Positions 45,440-58,605 of a DNA stretch of 64,000 bases are shown piece after piece. Below the pieces are notes generated by a model that worked only from the letters and a program-made list of their open reading frames with translations, searched no databases and had not been told where the DNA came from. Position numbers and translations under genes: made by a program. Positions within the stretch are counted from its first letter, which is position 1. The number at the start of each line of letters is the position of its first letter. The stretch comes from Porites lobata (lineage: Eukaryota; Cnidaria; Anthozoa; Scleractinia; Poritidae): assembly GCA_942486035.1 (NCBI GenBank), contig CALNXK010000015.1, positions 2,305,001 to 2,369,000 on the forward strand. Direction: 5' to 3'.

Positions 45440-45783
45440 ATAAGATGACTGGGAAGACTAGAATGACTAGGATAACTAAAGATGACTATAGGGATGACAT
45501 GGGTAGCTGAGGATGACTAGGATGATTGGGGTGACCACAATATTTTTATTGCTGCTACGACTAAGATGTCATTTTATATTATGACTGGGTCGACTGAGGT
45601 GAGTAGGATGACTAGGATGACTGGGAAGACTAGAATGATTAGGATAACTAAAGATGACTATAGGGATGACATGGGTAGCTGAGGATGACTAGGATGATTG
45701 GGTTGACCACAATATTTTTATTGCTACTACGACTAAGATGTCATTTTATATTATGACTGGGTTGACTGAGGTGAGTAGGATGA
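45440..45783 (+). repeat. 172-bp higher-order duplication inside array 1
   Basis: Two almost identical 172-bp blocks, each with GGGATGACATGGGTAGCTGA and ATTTTTATTGCTGCTACGAC (or CTACTACGAC). This shows recent unequal exchange at the left edge of the array. Confidence 0.85.
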
Positions 45784-47440
45784 CTAGGATGACTGGAAAG
45801 ACTAGGATAACAACTGTAGGATGACTGGGGAGACTAGGATAACTATGATGGTTAGGGTGACTGGGATGACTAGGGTGAGTAGGATGACTGGGATGACTAG
45901 GGTTTCTAGCTGGGGTGACTAGGATGACTGGGGAGACTAGGATCACTAGAATAACTGGGTTGACTAATATCGCTGGGGTGAGTAGGATGACTGGGGTGAG
46001 TAGGATGACTGGTGAGACTAGGATCACTAGGGTGACAAGGATGACTGGGGTGACTAGGGTGACCTGGGTGACTAGGATGACTGGGGACTGTGACTAGGGT
46101 TACTAGGGTGACTATGATGACTGGGGTGACTAGGATGACTAGGATGACAGAATGACTGGGGTGACTAGGATTACAGGATGACTAGGGTGACTAGGATGAC
46201 CGGGATGACTAGGGTGACTAGAATGACTAGGGTGACTAGGATGACTGGGGTGTCTATGATGATTGTGGTGACTACGATTCTTTTGATGACTGGGGTAACT
46301 ATGAGCACTAGGGTGACTAGGATGACCAGGATGACTAGTCTGAGTAGGGTGACTAGGATGACAGGATGGCTTGGGTGACTAGGATGACTAGAATGACTAT
46401 GGTGATTAGGATGACTGGGGTGACTGGGATGACTAGGGTGACTGGGGTGACTAGGATGACTAGGGTGACTAGAATGACTGGATGACTGGGTTGAGGATGA
46501 GTAGGGTGACTAGGGTGACTATCATGACTATGGTTCCAATGGTGACTAGGATGAGGAGGATGACTGGAGTGACAAGGATGACAGGATGACTAGGATGAGT
46601 ATCATGAATAAGATGACTAGGAGGACAGGATGACTGGGTTGACTAGGATGACTAGGATGAGAAAGTCACTAGGATGAGAGGATAACTGGGGTGACTAGGA
46701 TTACAGGATGACTGGGTAACTAAGATGACTAGGGTGACAAAGGTGACTAGGATGAGTAGGAGGACTGGGCTGACTAGGATGTGGAGGATGATAAGGGTGA
46801 CTAGGACTAGGATGACAGGATGACTGGATTGACTAGGATGGCTAGGATGTTTAGGATGACTGGGTTGACTGTGAAGAATGTAATGGCTGGAATGACTGTG
46901 GTGACTAAAATAATAGGGATAACTAGTATGACTATGAAGATTAGTGTGTCTAGGATGACTAGGATGACTAAGCCAACAAAGAGACTGAGATGACCATGGT
47001 TATTGGAATGGGATGGGTGACCAGTACCAATAGGGTTACTTGAGTGATGACTGTGATTGGTATGCCTTGGATAACTAAGATAACTAGAATGGCTTAGATA
47101 ACTAGGGTAGCTACCATGACAACTGGGATGACTAGGATGACTGGACTGACTTAGATTTCTAGGATACCTTGGGTGACTTGGATGACTAGAATCACTTAGT
47201 TGGCTAGGTTGTTAAAAATGACTAGGATGACTGTGTTGACTGTGATGATTGTGATGGCTGTAATGACTTTGATGACTGGAATGATTAGGATAAGTAAGAT
47301 GACTAAGATGACTAGAATGACTAGGATGACTAAGATGACCAAGATGGCTAGTATGACTAGGGTGATGAGGAAAGACATGGATGAGTATTATGAGTAGGAT
47401 GATTAGGGTGGCTGGGTTGATGATGAGTAGGATTACTAGG

Positions 47441-48009
47441 CAGGCCATCTGATAGGGTGCGATAAAAAAATCAGAGATTGTGCAATATTTTCAGGGTAGA
47501 TTGTGCGATAAGATAGGACTATTATGCGATAAATATACGATTTTTTCAGGGCTAATTTACATTGTTTTACCAGGTTTCAAAGGAGAAAAACCACTTTAAT
47601 GTTGTTTAACAGGCAATTTGAACGTAAAGGAATAATAAAATATCTATTTTAAAACAAATAGTCAAATTTGTCTGATTATCTTCACCCAGAAAAGAAAAAG
47701 GACACTTGTTTAATAAATTACATGACGCCATTACACTGCTGACCACACTGCTTATCTCTGAAATCAAAATGGTTGCCCAGATACCACGACGGAAGGTTTC
47801 AGATGTCTTGCAAGGCTTTCTTTAGTGGTAAATCACCTTAAATAACATTAACATTGGGAAAATGTTTAATTTAAGTTGGAATTCATTGTTTACTTTACTT
47901 GAATTTAGCATTTGTTACGAATTATGCGATTTTCCTCAAATTGTGTGATCCGATGCAATTTGAGGGCAATTGTGTGAAATCACACCATTGCGTAATATCA
48001 GATGGCCTG
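47441..48009. mobile_element. TIR element inserted in minisatellite array 1
   Basis: It begins CAGGCCATCTGATA and ends TATCAGATGGCCTG, perfect 14-bp inverted ends. ACTAGG flanks both sides but may simply be array sequence. The paired subterminal words GTGCGATAAA and ATTGCGTAATA are looser. No coding capacity; about 569 bp. Confidence 0.78.
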
Positions 48010-48829
48010 ACTAGGATGGCTTGGAAGACTAGGATGACTAGTGTGACTAGGGTGACTGGGATTGCTGGGGAGACTAGGATAACTAGTGTGGCTAAAGGCA
48101 GGCTTGGGTGATTAGTGACTAGGATGATTGGGATGACTGTGGTGACTGTGATAGCTGGAATGACTGTCATGTAATGAATGATTGGGATTACTAGGATGGC
48201 TAGGATGATTAGGGTGATTATGATGATTAGGGGGTGACTCTGATGTCTGTAATGAGTGTGATCACTTGAATGATTGGGGTAACTAAGATGACTTAGATGA
48301 TGAGGATGACTGGGCTGACTAGGATAACTAGTATGGCTGGGTGACTGGGATAGCTGGAATAACTATGATGACTAGAATGATTGGGATAACTAGGATGACT
48401 AGGGTGATGAGGATGACTTGGATGAGTAGTATGACTATGATGACTAGGGTGTCTAGGATGACTACAATGACTAGGATGACAAAGATGACCAGGGTTTATA
48501 CTAGGATGTCTAAGGTGACTAGGATATCTTGGATGACAATGGTGACTAGGGTGATTAGGATGACAGGGTAGGCCTAGGTGATGATGGTGACTGGAATGAG
48601 AAGTATGACTAGTACTAGTGGGGTGAATAGGATGATGAGGATTAGTTTTATAATTTGGATAACTAGAATGGTTAAATCTAGGGTAGCTACATGTAGGGTG
48701 ACTGGGATGACTGTGATGGCTGGATTAATGGTGACTGGGGTGACTAGGATAAGTGGGATGACTAGGATGACTTACTGGGTTTACTGGGAAGATTTGGTGG
48801 ACTGGAATGGTTTAAAAACAAATCATGCA

Positions 48830-50985
48830 TTCATTTGATTGGGTCACAAGACTCAAAGCAGATAGATGTATAATTTTATAACGGAATAACCGTAAATGAG
48901 TTTTAGAAATGAATATCAGGGGAGTTTGAAACTATTGTGCAATTGAGTGGAGCATTATTCAATAATTATTATTTTTAAGTCTTGTCAGTCTAAGTCAGGC
49001 CCTTTTTGCACTTAAGTCCTGACATCATTATTTAAAATTTCAAATGACACCATTTTTCAAGCTTATCAACTATTTATTGTCAATGTTTTCCAAGTTAGCT
49101 CTAAATTATTGATGTTTTCCATCTAGCAAAAGTTATTATGCTTTTATGCGCGTTCATAAGGTGTTTCTATGAATTGCAAGGAGGGATGAGATTTTTAACA
49201 AGAAGTTACTGTCGTATCACCAAGTTTGTATGCTAATAAAAATGGTTTTAAAAATACTTTTTTTTTTTGAGCAGAAAAAAGACAACAAATATGGCAAAAT
49301 GGTCAGAGAAATGGACTCCATTCTTTTGAGAGACTGAATAAATAGTCAGGACAACAAAATCACAGTCTAGGAATATCAACTGGTTTGGTATGTATCCTGT
49401 CAATAATAATAAAATTGGTACATGTACTAGTTACCTGTCTTCATTACAGAGACTTGGTTTTATACACTTTTTATGAGATTGTTACTCTCATTTAATGTAT
49501 CTTGGGTTGGTACTGACAATAAGGGCCAACTGAAAGCTGTTGTCAGGTCACAAAAACATTATGATTAACATGGCTGGGTTGTTCTAAGCTGTGTTAATAT
49601 AACCCAGGGTTAGGGCAAAATTTGAATTCAGTTATGAAAGCCTTCTCTAATTTGGTGGTTGGCTGCTCCAAAAAATAGACTGAGAAAATTATCAGAGAAA
49701 ATTAATGCCAAAAAGAAAACCAACTTTAAAAATTAATTCAACCCCAAGTTAGTGCTAACCTGCCTTCAAATTTTAATTGTTATTATTATTAATTATGTAG
49801 CTGTTAGTAAATCTGGTATTGTCAAAGCGATTATTCTTTAATTTTTATGAACTGTCCAATTATTGATTAATTTGGATAGTTTCAGACTGATGGAACTTTC
49901 CTCTACTAACAGGCAAACTGTGCAATTTAAGAATATAGGACAGCTGGTCTGAGCCAATCAAATGCTAGAAAAAAGAATAGGCAATGCAAATTAGCCAATC
50001 AATGCAAAGTCCCTGTGACAAGACACTGAAAAATGTCTTGGTGGCTGACAACGGCTTGTTGGCGAACACTTTTGGCTTCTTGTTGCTGTAACAATGTTGT
50101 TTTGTTTTGCTGATGTATTGTTTTGACTTCTTGTCTGGGCCACTTAAAAGGAAAATGTGCATAAGACCAATCTGATGAAAGTTTGGATCAACTAACCAGC
50201 TATATAGTTAATAAATAAAAGGACTACGCAGGCTTGTCCAATTTGGAAATAATCACATTGAATTAAAAAAATTTCCTTTGACAATTCTGGCTGTCCTCGT
50301 AATTTTTTCGCATCCAATTATATCCAAATTGGACAGCATGTAGTCGTATTTCATATACTAATAAAAGGACCCAGATTTTAGAAATCTAATTTTGCAGGCA
50401 GGCTTTTGTAGTCTTTTTGTAAACATTTTCAATGAATTTTGCTGTTTAACTCTGACAAATGAATATAATAAAAATAATATAAGGCACAAAATAACATTTA
50501 AATATTCATGATCTAATGCGTAAAAAACCATGAACACTTGAGATATTTCAGGAATATTAATTTTTGTTGTCTTATGATCAATCACAGTAAATATCAAGAC
50601 GTGAGTTTGTGGGTTTGTGGTTTGTTAGTAAATAGATCAAAGCAAGGCTTCATTTATTTAATATGCTAGGTAACATAATAATTTTTGCCAAAAAGCGCAT
50701 CCATATAAAGGTATGGAAACTATTATTCTTCATTTCTATACTTGGTATTTTGAATTTTTTTTGTATTTATCTCTTATATTTCTGCCCATTTCATAGAACC
50801 CCTCCTATTTGGGAATGTTTTGGAAATTTCCTTGCCCATCACAAGTTGGATATCAAAACATTTGTACGATTAAAGAGACGACATCGAAAGTGACAGCTGA
50901 GGATGGCAGTGTCCCATTAGTGGTTTCATTCATTCCAGGTATCAAAAGTGTTTTTTAACCTTCTAAACTGGTATAAGACACTTTG
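48830..50985. other. Spacer between the two minisatellite arrays
   Basis: AT-rich sequence without recognisable genes. A frame at 50663-50893 with a hydrophobic stretch (LLFFISILGILNFFCIYLLY) is short and unsupported. Confidence 0.5.
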
Positions 50986-51299
50986 TTCTGTGACTGGGGA
51001 TCCCGTTCAACCCATGGTTCATCATAGTCACCCTTGCCATCCTAGTCGTCAGGTATCCCAGTCATTCCAGTTATCCTTTGTATCCCAGTCACCTTATCAA
51101 AGTCAACATTGCAATGCCTGTGATCCTGGTCATCGTAGCCACCTTAGTCATCTCAGTCATCCTAGTAATCACAGTCACCCTAGGTTTGTCATCCTCATTG
51201 ATATTAGTCATGAACCCTAGTAGTCCTTAGTTGTCCAAATTAATTATCCCAGTCATCCAAGCCATTCAGTCATCCTTGTAATCCCAGTCATTCAAGTCA

Positions 51300-51620
51300 C
51301 CATTTTTGCAACAAATACAATTTACATTAATTGTAAATGTTGTAAACCTTAATTAAATCATCGAAATTAAAGAATTATACTGCACGACAAAACAGGAAGA
51401 GGGTAAATTATGATCACAGTTTACTCGATGACCGCCTTCATGGATTTGAGCTTTCCAGGTCAGCTGACCGCCACAGCTACTTTGTGTATCCCTCACGATA
51501 GTGTATACGTGCTGGGACCACGTGCTTGAAAGTCTGATACTTGACTCCAAATAATTATTCCAAATTGACTCCAAAATTTGTGAAGCAGAAGTCACACTGA
51601 CTGTACTCATCAATAAAATT
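51300..51620 (-). other. Unique island inside array 2 with an open minus frame
   Basis: Non-repeat sequence with a 90-codon minus frame including STWSQHVYTIVRDTQSSCGG and HEGGHRVNCDHNLPSSC. Four cysteines and mixed composition make it look coding-like, but I recognise no family and no splice context. Confidence 0.3.
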
Positions 51621-52329
51621 TGCAAACTCAGAGTATTGTAGTTACCCTAGTCACCCTAGTCATCCCATTCATCCCAGTCACCTTAGTTATACTGGTCACC
51701 CTAGCCATCCTTGTCACCCTAGTCATCCCACTCATCCAAGTCACCCTAGTCACCCTAGTCATCCCAGCAGTCATCCTAGTCACCCTAGCCATCCTAGTCA
51801 CCCTAGCCATCCCAGTCACCCTAGTCATATTAGTCCCCCTTGTCACCCTAGTCAACCAAGTCACCCTAGTCATCCCACTCATCCCAGTTACCCTAGTCAT
51901 ACTAGTCACCCCAGTCATCACAGTCATGCTAGTGATCCCAGTCAACCCAGTAATCCTAGGCATTCCAGTTATCATATAATCATCATAGCCATTCTAGTCA
52001 TTCCAGTAATTTCAGTCATCAAAACCATCCCAGTCATGCAAACCACCCTAGTCATCCTATTCATCCCATTCATCACAGTCACCCTAGTGTTCTAGTCATC
52101 CTAGTTATCCCAGTGGTGCTAACCATCCCATTAGTAATAGTTATTCCAGTCACTCCAGTCAACCTCGTCATCTTTGTCATCCTAACAGTGCTAGTCATCC
52201 CAGTCATTCAAGTTATTCAAATCATCCCAGGCATGCCTATCACCCCAATCAACCCGGACTCTTATCCCTTTTCATCCTAATAATCCTGGTTATCCCAGTC
52301 ATCCCAGCCATTCTAGTTATCCTTATCAT

Positions 52330-53000
52330 CACAGTCAACCCATTCACTGTTGCTATTCTTGTCGTCCCAGTCATTTTTGTAGTCTTAATCATCCCAGTAA
52401 TCCTAGTCATCCCAGTAACTCCAGTCAACCAAACCTGCATCCCAGTAGTCATCCCAGCCATTTGAGTCATCCTAATCATCACAGTTAACCTATTCACTGT
52501 TGTCATCCTAATCATCCCAGTCACTCCAGTCATCCCAGTCAACCTTGTTGTCTTAGTCATCCCAGTAATCCTAGTAACTCCAGTCATCCAAACCTGCATT
52601 CCAGTCATCCCAGCCATTCTAGTCATCCTTGTGATCACAGTCAACCCATTCACTGTTGTCATCCTAATCATCCCAGTCATCCCAGGAAACCTTTGTTTCT
52701 TAGTCATCCCAGTAATTCTAGTCATCCTAGTCAAACCAGTCATCCAAACCTGCATCCCAGTCATAGCCATCCTAGTCATCATAGCCATCCTAGTCATCCT
52801 TAATATCATCAAGGTCAACCCATTCACTGTTGTTATCCTAATCATCCCAGTCACCCCAGTCATCCCAGTCAACCTTGTCGTCTTTGTCATCACAGTAATC
52901 CTAGTCATTCCTGTCAATCCAATGACCCAAACCTGCATCACAGTCATCCCAGCCATTCTTGTCATCGTTATCGTCACAGTCAACCCTAGTTCACTGTTGT
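52330..53000 (+). repeat. Higher-order repeat in array 2
   Basis: The marker CATTCACTGTTG recurs at about 52341, 52491, 52647, 52821 and 52988. A second marker AACCTGCAT recurs at about 52432, 52591, 52747 and 52930. This gives a 150 to 183-bp higher-order period. Confidence 0.88.
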
Positions 53001-53214
53001 CATGCTGGCAGCCATCCTAGTGAACCCAGTTACCCTGCTTATCTTAATAACCCTAGTCATCCAAGTCACCCTGGTCACCCTTGTCATCTTAGTCATGTCA
53101 GTTGCCCTGGTCATTCTAGTTATCTTAGTCATCCTAGACACCCCAGTTATTCTAGTCACCCTTGTTATCTTAGTCATCCTTGTCATTGCAGTCAGTCTTG
53201 TATTCTTATTTAGG

Positions 53215-56200
53215 AATGTCCATGTGATGCTATAAGGTCGTCATTTACATTTATTTTCTGAGATCGGTTGAATTCATGACCAGATCTTAGATATTGTACT
53301 ATTGGTACATCCCCTGCTTATCTCTCCCTATAAATACCTACAAGCCAAAAGTCATCATTTGAGTCACAAGTAAGTTTCCAATTGAGTGAAAATGAATTCT
53401 TTTTCCTTAGGTATAGAAGAACAACCAATCTGGCATTACCGCATGGTCCACAACTCATCAGTAGCTCAATGCAGGAGTTCAAAAGCCAAGGGTGAAGAGG
53501 CTGGTATAACTAGACGATGGTACCATCAAAGTCAACTTACAATGAATACCTGGTTTAGTATTAATTTTATAGAATCATAATAAATATTATTAATGCTAAC
53601 AGTTACAGCCAGTATCATACCTCAAAGCAGGTACTTTGTTTAAGAATATTTTCTGACCCAGCCCGGGAGGTCATTGAATGCGGGGTACAGCTGGCCCGGG
53701 GGTTTTCCTCCTAGGAGCAAGTGGACGTACGGGGAGGTTTTTCACCCAGCTGTTGTTCCACAACCCCCATTCAGCAGCAATTAGACAAATTCATTTAATT
53801 TGGCAGCGAAAAAAAAAACAAAAACAAAAACAGAAAACAAAAACTAAAGATTGACCTTTTCGACAAATAGGAGCGTCATGCATATTAACAGGTCCATGGT
53901 ATTCCTAACAAGAGTGAATAGATTCACTTGCAATATTTATACCAGTAGTTTTCAAACAACTGAGCTTTGCACATACAAAGAAAACCTAATTTGGTGCGAT
54001 CAAAAATCAACTAGTATCTTCAGCACATTTTTGCTGAATACGTAGTGAAATCAATAAGGGTATTTTTTATATTAGGCTGAATTCTTTAATTCACTATTGG
54101 GGGGAATACTAAGGTATCTGCAGTATGGCAATAGTAATGATATAATTATTCAGTGTGTGTGCCACCATATTTGTACAAAATAAGCATCACTCACAAAATT
54201 TTCTCCACTTTGTTTTTAAGTCTGAGATTGAAAATCTATGACATAATTTATTTATGTAAATAAGTCTTCATCCAGTTAAATTTTTAACCGGACAGCGATC
54301 AACTTATCAAAGTTTTTTCGAAATTAAGTAAGTTTGTGGTCTTTAGTTTTTTCAAATTGGAGTATTTTGTTCCAAAAAATTTCATGGCGACAAATTAATT
54401 TGAAAATGAATGTAGATGCTTATTTGTACTGCATGTACTTACAATTTAATAGTTATTAAGTTCAAATGCAAGATTCCTTTGAGTAGTATATAGTTTGAGT
54501 AGTATACAATAAGTTCTATTATATTTAATTATACTTGAGGGAAGAAAAGGGATTCATAAAACTTTGTGTCAGACAAAGTCAGTGAAAAGCTCTACCCAAG
54601 AATAATTATAGTAAGTGGTTATAAAAGACATTTTCCTTAGGAATTAGCAATTTTATCAAAATCTGCTACACAGTATGTCATTCAATCACTTGAGAAGAAT
54701 GCTTTCAAAAATTAGCTTTTAGACCAATTTGGTTTAGTATACTCTAGGGTTAAGTAAAGCTGAGGTGAATGCTCAGGTCTGGTATGGGCTAGGGGTTTCA
54801 GGGTGCACCTGCCGGCACATCCCTACTCCAAACTTTTTTACAGTTAACTACCCTTGGACCTAGTACTTCACTGCTAAAAGGAAATCTTGCTAGCTATAAA
54901 TAATGGTGATCATGCTGTTTTGTTATTGTTCCAGTAGTTGGGTGGGTGTGGATATTAACTTTATAGATTATTTTGTACATAAAACTGTAAAAGCTCAATT
55001 AAGCCCCCATCTACCTTATAGAGAGTTTTAAAGGATTTTGAGATGGTGGTGGGGTGGGGGATAAGGGGAATGAAGAAAGGATTCTTATTATCTCAATATT
55101 AAGGAGAAAAATTAGGGGGAAAGTGTTATGTTTTATCCCACCTGCAATCTTGAATTGGTTTGATGGAAATCATTTCCTGCATTTTCTGCAAGAGGAATGG
55201 CGTTTCAGGTAAGTTGTGGATGATGTCAGGTAAGAGGATCAGGTTACAAAATTAGTCTGATTACTGTCTGGGTGGGGCTTAATGGAGGTTTTACATGTGA
55301 TACAGTTGTTAACATTGTGCTGCCAGTAAAGGTGGGGGTGGACTAAGTGTTTTTGTAATAATTTATTGTTTGAGACTATAATTTCATTGGCCACTCACTG
55401 ACTTTCAGTTTCTAAGATCACTTGACAGCACAATGTTGCTTGTATCTTTAAGGCATGGGAAGCGTCACAACCAGATCACAGCAAAAATAAATCATACAGG
55501 CAGGAATATTTAGCTTCACTTAAACGTTATTCCTTTCATCCAAGTAAAATCCACACACTATAGTTCTTTCCACAGGTCCACCTTCTATCCAAACTCTACT
55601 TTTTCATAGGAAATGTTGCGCTTCCTGGGCTATATAATTATACAGAGTGGAGTCAACGATTTTTTGAACCTCTTGTAAAATTGAGGATTTTAGAAAACTG
55701 GAGTTCAAAGAATTACAGACACTAAACTTCGTTTTGGGCTTTGGGCTTTCTTGCCATTTTGTTGTTGAGAAAGCCCAAGGGGAAATATAAAAAATTACAG
55801 TGACTTCAGGGATAGGAAAACAAATTTTGGTTCGAATTATCAAGAGGTTTGGAGAATCAGGATTTCACTGATACAGTATTTGTGGTAACTTATTTCTGAA
55901 ATTAACACTCTACAATTAAGCAAGCTCATTAGCAAAATATTACCTTTAAATCTCACATTTATGTCTAAACTCAAGGTCTATACAGGCTAAGAGAAATAAG
56001 TACTGGATAGGCATACATCGTTAAATTCCCGACATAAAAGGGTAAAATGATTATGAATAGACCATATTCCATAAAACTTTTGATGATTTTCCGTAAAGGG
56101 AAAATATGAGTTGTTTTTTTTTCAGCCAAAGGCAGCTCTAACTCTCAGTGGTCACAAAGCTACAGCTGGAATTGCATCTAAATTTTGCAGGCGAAATCTA

Positions 56201-56345
56201 CAAAGCAAAGTTTGGATAGGAATAGGAAAGCATTATTTTATAACCACAATGACCTTGATTATTGAAGTCCCAATACCAATTGCCAAATTCTCCTTACTGA
56301 TCCTCTAGTAAGGAGTATGTATGCAAGTATCAAGAAGGTATAGTT
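53215..56345. other. AT-rich stretch without recognised genes
   Basis: Only short unsupported frames (for example 53386-53580, preceded by a TTTTTCCTTAG acceptor-like tract). No domain, RNA gene or clear repeat is seen. Confidence 0.5.
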
Positions 56346-56347
56346 TC

Positions 56348-56553
56348 ATTTTCGTTTGATTAGTAATAAGTTGATGATGGATTTTGGTCACTGTTGGGAC
56401 TTCAAAGTTAGGTCCCATCGGTGCACAAATGATTTTGTCCATTCAGATTAATTTTCGTTTGATTAGTAATAAGTTGATGATGGATTTTAGTCACTGTTGG
56501 GACTTCAAAGTTAGGTCCCATCGGTGCACAAATGATTTTGTCCATTCAGATTA
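56348..56553 (+). repeat. 103-bp tandem duplication
   Basis: Two adjacent copies of 103 bp, starting ATTTTCGTTTGATTAG and ending CCATTCAGATTA, with apparently one mismatch (G/A in GATTTTGGTC versus GATTTTAGTC). A very recent duplication. Confidence 0.95.
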
Positions 56554-57484
56554 ATTTTAAAAAAGAAATCCAAAGCAACAGGAAATTCCCTTAAGAAACA
56601 GTGAGGCTGGTAAAAAAGTTAGGCTCAGTAGTAGTATCTTAAGTATTACAACACAAAGTAGATTTTTCATTAGTGTACATGTACATTATGTCTATAAGGC
56701 AATCTCTAGTCTGCTTGTTCTTTTTTTTTTTCTAGGCAACTTGCAGTGAAATGTTTCCAAATCGCTGATAATTTCACAACTGAAACTTTCTTTATTATTA
56801 TTAAATTTTGCGAACAAAGCAGACTGGAGACTTTTGATTGAATTTATATTCTTTTTTAATAATTAATTTTCTTGGTGCTGCATTCACTCTCTGTACTCTT
56901 TTTTAATTTCTTTTTTTATTATTTTCCATATTTAGTTTTAGGAATTGACTCCGTGGCATTCTTTTTATTTCCATTTTTTACTCATATCAACAGAGCATTA
57001 GTTGACTGACTACATAGGTACATTACGGAGACGTTTGTAGTACCAAGAAATATCTAGTTTTGTTTAATACGCTAATGAGCTTGCATTAGTTGCCTTAATG
57101 TTAATTAATGATATTTGTTGTTAGGCTTGCATTAGCTAAGGCTTTGAAAACAGCTGAGATTTCCTAGCGCTACCACTGGTTTCCCGGCAAGCACTATCCA
57201 GATCTGGGTAGTGACTTATCATTAGTATAGAATTTCTTCACTTATTCTCTTTTTCTGGGTCATTTCTTAGGGAAACCAGTGGTGTCGTCAAGAATTATTG
57301 GTTGTTTTCTTAGACCATTGGCTTCTCGTTATTTAATTTCAGACCTCAGGTGGCACACACACAAGATTAGGAGCCCATCACTTGGGCAAGGTCATGTTTA
57401 AATCTAGCCAACCTCATCCCTGCTGGGCTGTGGAAGCTCTACCTCTGAGAAGGTGTGAATTCTGACGTCCTCTGAGATATTCCA

Positions 57485-57660
57485 ACTGAGAAATCCTGGG
57501 AAACTTTATCTGATCCTGTAATTCATGCTGGGGGCAGTTGGGCACCTGGAAGATTTGGCCGTCTGTTCCCAAGTGGGGAGGACAGTGTGGAGGAAGGTGA
57601 GAGTTTGCTTCTTATGTTCTTGGGGCTTCATTCATTTTGTCATAATACTACCCACATTTT
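57485..57660 (+). repeat. Distant inverted pair, left copy
   Basis: GCTGGGGGCAGTTGG, TGTTCCCAAGTGGGG and GGTGAGAGTTTGCT recur as the reverse complement at 59685-59860. The frame MLGAVGHLEDLAVCSQVGRT has a stop in the other copy, so it is not called a gene. Confidence 0.8.
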
Positions 57661-58060
57661 TTTCCAAAAAAAAAGTAAGTGCTTGCCTGCAAACAATATG
57701 TCTGGGAATGTTCCACTGCGGTAGGATGAAAAACGGGGGTGCTAACATTGTGCAGACTAACGAAGTAAGGGAGTCGATGGAGGATTCGAGGACAGAGGAC
57801 TGGACACTGAATCTCACTGGTGTGGCGTGGGTGGATTTTTACAAATGACATCAAATTGAGCTGATAGTCAAAAATCTCTCTAGTGGGGGGCAACTGGTAA
57901 TGGCGTTCTCTTCTAAACCTAAAAATTTCATATCTATCTCAAATTTTCTTAGGCCTTATAATAAATAACCGTTCAAAACATCGCATAGGATAAAAATCAT
58001 ATACAAATCAATTATTTATTATCTTCATTATCATTTCATTCTGATATTTTCCTGCCTGAA

Positions 58061-58500
58061 TTATCTAAAAATGATCAAAACTAAGGTCTTATGACATCAA
58101 CATCTGTTGTTTTTTTTGTCTGTTGTTTTTGTGTCAACTGGAAACAACAGTCAAACAAACGTGGCTGTTGATGTTTAAGACTAACTTCACTTTGATATTA
58201 TTTTAACCTTCGGAAAGCAAGATAACTAAACCATTTTAATTTAGGATTTGATTATTATCTTAATTATAGTTTTATTCTCATTTTCCAACCGCAATTATCT
58301 AAAAAAGATCAAAACTAAGGTTATATTACATCAACATCTGTTGTTTGTTTGTCTATTGTTGCTGTGTCAACTGGAAACAACAGGCAAACAAACTAGGCTG
58401 TGGATGTTTTAAAAAGACTAACTTCTCTTTGATATTACTTAAGCCTTCAGAAACCTAGATAACTAAACCGTATTAATTTAGGATCAAATTATTACGATTA
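58061..58500 (+). repeat. 234-bp tandem duplication
   Basis: Copies start at TTATCTAAAAATGATCAAAA (58061) and TTATCTAAAAAAGATCAAAA (58295). Both include CATCAACATCTGTTGTTT, GTGTCAACTGGAAACAACAG and GATAACTAAACC. Each copy has an internal hairpin (ACATCAACA against TGTTGATGT). Confidence 0.9.
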
Positions 58501-58605
58501 AATTAACTTGATTAATCAGACTGCTGTAGAAGTCGCTTCTATGTCCTTTTTTAAAAGGGACATAGAATAGATTTCCTTGGCTTGTGTGATAAATCAAGTT
58601 AATTT
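58500..58605. repeat. Small foldback
   Basis: The outer arms AAATTAACTTGATTAATCA and TGATAAATCAAGTTAATTT enclose an inner hairpin TCTATGTCC/GGGACATAGA. Confidence 0.8.

Larger units (their letters stand above)
45430..48830 (+). repeat. Minisatellite array 1, GATGACTAG family
   Basis: About 3.4 kb of degenerate 9-bp units, consensus GATGACTAG with GGGTGACTAG and GATGACTGG variants. Because the period is a multiple of three it gives long spurious frames (Met-Thr-Arg repeats on plus). Interrupted at 47441-48009 by a TIR element. Divergence is higher towards 46900-48800. Confidence 0.95.
50985..53212 (+). repeat. Minisatellite array 2, CTAGTCATC family (inverted relative to array 1)
   Basis: Degenerate 9-bp units, consensus CCTAGTCATC/CCCAGTCACC on the plus strand, which is the reverse complement of array 1's unit. 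An island of non-repeat sequence occupies about 51300-51620. Long frames of Val-Ile-Leu or Met-Thr-Arg repeats are artefacts. Confidence 0.95.

Noticed and set aside
45746..48571. Long plus and minus frames over minisatellite array 1
   Set aside because: Repeated Met-Thr-Arg or Val-Ile-Leu peptides follow from a 9-bp repeat period; no start context, splice sites or domain.
50663..50893. Plus frame with a hydrophobic stretch
   Set aside because: AT-rich sequence readily gives Phe/Leu/Ile runs; no homologue recognised and no supporting signals.
45430..53212. CRISPR-like array
   Set aside because: Units are contiguous 9-mers with no spacers, and the window is eukaryotic.
51620..53235. Long frames over minisatellite array 2 (up to 244 codons)
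   Set aside because: Same periodicity artefact, present on both strands at once.
57525..57848. 107-codon plus frame starting MLGAVGHLEDLAVC
   Set aside because: The inverted paralogue at 59.7 kb has a stop early in the matching frame and the conserved part is not frame-restricted.
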